The notes below the pieces were generated by a model. The model was given only the letters and a program-made list of their open reading frames with translations, was not told the DNA's origin and searched no databases. A program made the translations under genes and the position numbers. Shown piece by piece: positions 4,885-6,836 of a stretch of 6,836 nt of DNA. The first letter of the stretch is position 1. Every line of letters begins with the position of its first letter. The stretch lies in NCBI GenBank assembly GCA_002787295.1, contig PCWJ01000032.1:1002-7837 (forward strand). Direction: 5' to 3'. The DNA comes from Candidatus Nealsonbacteria bacterium CG11_big_fil_rev_8_21_14_0_20_37_68. GTDB taxonomy: Bacteria > Patescibacteriota > Minisyncoccia > Minisyncoccales > GCA-002782225.

Positions 4885-4963
4885 AAATAAAAAGCGACCT
4901 TTTTAATACTTCAGCAAGTTCAGTATCATCCTGAGCTTGTCGAAGGATGACCTCTAAGTCGCT
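4884..4963 (-). terminator. Attenuator-like structure in the zinc-ribbon leader
   Basis: On the minus strand AGCGAC (4963-4958) can pair with GTCGCT (4898-4893), and TTTTTATTTT follows (4893-4884), which is the layout of a Rho-independent terminator. The enclosed segment forms two smaller hairpins: 4926-4932 with 4944-4950 (7 bp) and 4906-4910 with 4922-4926 (5 bp). It lies between the leftward promoter and the zinc-ribbon gene, so it could end most transcripts early, giving a small RNA of about 145 nt. Confidence 0.45.
4926..4950. repeat. Dispersed-repeat hairpin (CCTGAGCTTGTCGAAGG type)
   Basis: TCATCCT (4926-4932) pairs with AGGATGA (4944-4950) around GAGCTTGTCGA. This core is a short palindromic repeat I have seen scattered through many environmental bacterial genomes. 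A reversed, diverged copy is adjacent (4908-4924), and degenerate copies occur at 403-419 and 1201-1217. Confidence 0.65.
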
Positions 4964-4970
4964 CTACTTA

Positions 4971-5021
4971 TTTGAGTCCTCAATTTTAAAATTAAAGACC
5001 TGACTAAGATGCTTCGACTTA
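4971..5021. repeat. Direct repeat copy B (51 nt)
   Basis: This is the partner of 4835-4884. On the minus strand it contains a 10-12-bp stem built on the perfect palindrome AATTTTAAAATT, with GTC and GAC at the two ends. A U-G pair in B is a U-A pair in A, so pairing is kept. It lies directly downstream of the leftward promoter, at the start of the predicted leader. Confidence 0.7.
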
Positions 5022-5034
5022 TGAGTCTATAATC

Positions 5035-5062
5035 ATTATACCTGTTATTTTAAACAAGTCAA
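5035..5062 (-). promoter_or_regulatory. Leftward promoter toward the zinc-ribbon gene
   Basis: On the minus strand TTGACT (5062-5057), a 16-nt spacer and a perfect TATAAT (5040-5035) form one of the best promoters in the window. Transcription would start near 5028. The -35 box lies in the left arm of the inverted repeat at 5058-5102. Confidence 0.7.
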
Positions 5063-5102
5063 GCCCACCTAAGTTTTCTTAAAGAAAATTTTGGGGGTTG
5101 AC
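5058..5102. promoter_or_regulatory. Imperfect inverted repeat joining two divergent -35 boxes
   Basis: Left arm 5058-5079 pairs with right arm 5083-5102. The pairing is GTCAA/TTGAC, CCC/GGG, CC/GG, then AAG/TTT (one wobble) and TTTTCT/AGAAAA. There are bulges at 5063 and 5067 and one T/T mismatch, giving about 19 pairs in total. The outer GTCAA/TTGAC pairs belong to the -35 boxes of the two divergent promoters. It could be an operator or a cruciform. The T-run at 5104-5109 means it could also act as a plus-strand terminator. Confidence 0.6.
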
Positions 5103-5125
5103 CTTTTTTGAAAAAATAGTAAAAT
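5098..5125 (+). promoter_or_regulatory. Rightward promoter of the GT35-like gene
   Basis: TTGACC (5098-5103), a 16-nt spacer and TAAAAT (5120-5125). Transcription should start near 5132, leaving a leader of about 43 nt with the Shine-Dalgarno site at its end. Confidence 0.7.
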
Positions 5126-5163
5126 ATATTTTAGAATAGCTCTTTAAAATTATTTTAATAATT

Positions 5164-5168
5164 GGAGG
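5164..5168 (+). promoter_or_regulatory. Ribosome-binding site deciding the start at 5175
   Basis: GGAGG lies six bases before ATG 5175. It favours this ATG over the in-frame ATG at 5184. Confidence 0.8.
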
Positions 5169-5174
5169 CAAACT

Positions 5175-6749
5175 ATGGAAACTATGGAGAGGAATTATAA
5201 TATAGTTTTTGTAACCCCGGAAATGATGATACCCGAATTGGAAGAGCCAGCTTGCGAAGCTAATTTCCGAGGAGGATTGGGAATTTTAAGCGGTGACATT
5301 ATGGAAGGCTTGACCAAGAGGGGAATTAATGCCAAAGCTATCGTGCCTTTTTACGATTTAAATTGGGTAACCAGAGAAAAAATTAATTATGATAAGACGT
5401 CGGCTCAATTTCTTTTTGAGCTGAGCCCTCAAATTAATGGAAGGAGAGACTCGATAAATATATGGAAAATTAATCGAGCCGGGACAGAACTTTTTGGTTT
5501 GCACTGCCCAGATATTCTTAATGTTCTCTATACCGCCGATCGCTGGCAAAGGTTGAGACAGGAAGTTTTAATCGGTCATACGGTTCCAGCGCTACTAAAG
5601 AAATTGGAAATTCGCCCGGATATTGTATGGTTGCAGGAGGGCCACACAGCTACAGTTATTCCCGCAATGAAAGAAGACTCCTATTTTAACGGAGAAAAAT
5701 TTTTATTCACTACCCATACTTCTTGTCCTGAAGGAATGGAGAAGTTTTATGGCGGCTGGGTTAACGAATTGGGGATAAAAGAAAAATACCACCATAATAT
5801 TTTTATAAGAAACGGATTGATTGATATGACCTGGGCGGCGATGTCTCTGGCAGATGGAGTTACGGCTGTAAGCGACGAACATTGTGAAGTCACAAAGAGG
5901 ATGTTTCCCGACTTTGCCGGAAAGGTGGTTGGGATAAGAAATGGTTTGAGCCGTGACCTCTGGCTTTCCCCTCGTATAAAAATGATAGAGAATAATTTTA
6001 ACCCATATAATCTCTGGGAGGCACAACAGGCCGACAAAAAGGAATTTATTGATTTTATTGAAAGAAAAACCCGCATAAAATTCAATTCCAGAAAACCACT
6101 TTTGGGATGGGTAAGAAGGATAGCCTGGTACAAAAATCAATACCCGATGTTGGCTCCCGTTATTCGAGCTATTTGCGCCGAAAGAGGAGAGTTCGTTGAT
6201 ACGGATTATGGCAGATTAGAAGGATTAGGTATTCAGGTATTCTCGGCCGGTCGGGCCCATGAAAGCGATGCTCAATGCTTGGGATGGATGGCGGAGTTCG
6301 AAAGGTGGATGTCGGATCCGCATTTAGCCGGGAAATTCATTTTCCGTCCCGAATACAATTTGGAACTTCTTAAAAATTCAGCTCGGGGCTGCGACATTTG
6401 GTTCAATTGCCCTCTGCTTGGATGGGAGGCCTGCGGCGCCAGCGACCAAAGAGCAGCCGAAAATGGCAGAATTAATCTTACTCCCCGGACCGGCGGAGCA
6501 AGAGAGTATATTGAAGAATTTAATCCGGCAACCGGTAAGGGTAATGGCTTTTTTTTAGAACCCTATCATCCAATAACGATTTATAACAAACTGAAGACTG
6601 TTTCTGACTTGTATTATGCCTGGATTGAAAAAGGCAAAGACCTTTGGCTAAAATTATGCATGGGCGCTTTTGAAAGCGGAAAGTCTTTAGATATTGTAGA
6701 TATGATAGCTAAATACGAACAAATTTTTGAAAAATTGTTAAAAAAATAG
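5175..6749 (+). CDS. GT-B glycosyltransferase related to alpha-glucan phosphorylase (GT35-like), lacking the PLP lysine
   Basis: The 524-residue protein follows the plan of bacterial glucan phosphorylases. FRGGLGILSGDIMEGL (31-46) corresponds to the N-terminal glycine loop. VWLQEGHTA (151-159) resembles the NEGH region. DGVTAVSDEHCEVTKRMF (227-244) and GIRNGLSRDLW (253-263) match the 'VSxxH' and 'NGV...W' segments. LGWEACGASDQRAAENG (415-431) matches the 'EASGTSxMKxxxNG' block that binds pyridoxal phosphate. The aligned lysine is arginine here (R426), so PLP-dependent phosphorolysis is doubtful. At 524 residues it is shorter than usual phosphorylases (about 700-850). A glucan synthase or another sugar transferase sharing the GT-B fold is an alternative; E418 could contact a sugar nucleotide. 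No signal peptide is present, so it is cytosolic. It has its own promoter and Shine-Dalgarno site and ends in a terminator that overlaps the stop codon. Confidence 0.78.
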   Translation: METMERNYNIVFVTPEMMIPELEEPACEANFRGGLGILSGDIMEGLTKRGINAKAIVPFYDLNWVTREKINYDKTSAQFLFELSPQINGRRDSINIWKINRAGTELFGLHCPDILNVLYTADRWQRLRQEVLIGHTVPALLKKLEIRPDIVWLQEGHTATVIPAMKEDSYFNGEKFLFTTHTSCPEGMEKFYGGWVNELGIKEKYHHNIFIRNGLIDMTWAAMSLADGVTAVSDEHCEVTKRMFPDFAGKVVGIRNGLSRDLWLSPRIKMIENNFNPYNLWEAQQADKKEFIDFIERKTRIKFNSRKPLLGWVRRIAWYKNQYPMLAPVIRAICAERGEFVDTDYGRLEGLGIQVFSAGRAHESDAQCLGWMAEFERWMSDPHLAGKFIFRPEYNLELLKNSARGCDIWFNCPLLGWEACGASDQRAAENGRINLTPRTGGAREYIEEFNPATGKGNGFFLEPYHPITIYNKLKTVSDLYYAWIEKGKDLWLKLCMGAFESGKSLDIVDMIAKYEQIFEKLLKK

Positions 6750-6771
6750 CGGTAAAATTGCCGCTATTTTT
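6742..6771. terminator. Bidirectional terminator overlapping the GT35-like stop codon
   Basis: AAAAATAGCGG (6742-6752) pairs with CCGCTATTTTT (6761-6771) around an 8-nt loop. The TAG stop (6747-6749) lies within the left arm. With A residues on the left and T residues on the right, it can terminate both strands, which fits a convergent gene to the right. Confidence 0.85.
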
Positions 6772-6836
6772 ACTTACAATAAAGACGGCCGTAGTCATAT
6801 TTATCTACCAAGAGATTGTTTCTATCCCGCAGATAA
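6770..6836 (-). CDS. Probable C-terminal end of a minus-strand gene (partial)
   Basis: Reading leftward from the window edge, one frame is open for 21 codons and ends at TAA (6772-6770). It gives a C-terminus that includes RNNLLVDKYDYGRLYCK. The stop abuts the bidirectional terminator, as expected for a convergent gene. The segment is too short to identify, and a plus-strand frame is also open here without a start codon, so this is a tentative call. Confidence 0.4.
   Translation of the reverse strand, partial: YLRDRNNLLVDKYDYGRLYCK

Noticed and set aside
5703..6140. Two long minus-strand open frames (up to 145 residues) opposite the GT35-like gene.
   Set aside because: They lie wholly within a gene with strong family motifs, overlap each other, and lack ribosome-binding sites. 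They are antisense shadows.
1..6836. No TGA stop among nine genes, suggesting recoding of TGA to glycine as in Gracilibacteria/SR1.
   Set aside because: All genes read through at family length with no in-frame TGA, and glycine is encoded by GGN throughout. The absence of TGA stops is explained by small number and AT-rich stop preference.
6750..6836. Plus-strand frame at the right edge reading toward the window end.
   Set aside because: It has no start codon after the terminator, while the minus frame ends neatly at that terminator.

Overview
The window is AT-rich and compact, with short intergenic gaps and many small proteins, several of them lineage-restricted. The protein set is a PD-(D/E)XK nuclease, a DUF5661-like protein, a small two-helix membrane protein, a membrane-anchored Gmad2/GerMN protein, a small CxxC-x18-CxxC zinc ribbon and a phosphorylase-like GT-B enzyme. 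Together with the lack of clear Shine-Dalgarno sites before several genes, it suggests a Candidate Phyla Radiation (Patescibacteria, Parcubacteria-like) genome. This is inferred from gene style only; the window has no rRNA or other phylogenetic marker. All nine visible stop codons are TAA or TAG, and the reading frames are intact under the standard bacterial code.

Layout: (1) 1-327 is the 3' part of panD (aspartate 1-decarboxylase), followed by a terminator. (2) 434-1129 is a Cas4/RecB-like nuclease, followed by a second terminator. Both terminators are followed directly by the same promoter-like sequence, so the terminator-promoter cassette occurs twice. (3) 1267-2709 looks like an operon of a small membrane protein, a DUF5661-like protein and a membrane-anchored Gmad2-GerMN protein. 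(4) 2710-2876 is a gap with a canonical G-quadruplex motif. (5) 2877-3620 is a SAM-dependent methyltransferase. (6) 3621-3934 is a non-coding stretch with a promoter-like site, a terminator, two hairpins and two tandem promoters. (7) 3935-4465 is an unrecognised protein with an HELKE...H motif. (8) 4466-4587 holds a one-way terminator and a bidirectional terminator. (9) 4588-4773 (minus) encodes a zinc ribbon. (10) 4774-5174 is a dense regulatory region. It has divergent promoters whose -35 boxes lie in the two arms of an imperfect inverted repeat, and a possible leader of about 255 nt for the zinc-ribbon gene with a diverged 50-nt direct repeat around an attenuator-like structure. (11) 5175-6749 is a 524-residue GT35-like enzyme in which the phosphorylase PLP-lysine position appears to be arginine. 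(12) The right edge has a bidirectional terminator and the probable C-terminal end of a minus-strand gene.

No single pathway links the genes: panD (pantothenate/CoA), the glucan enzyme and the methyltransferase look like independent units. The least ordinary parts are 4774-5125 (structured leader plus palindromic divergent promoter) and the K-to-R change in the GT35-like protein.
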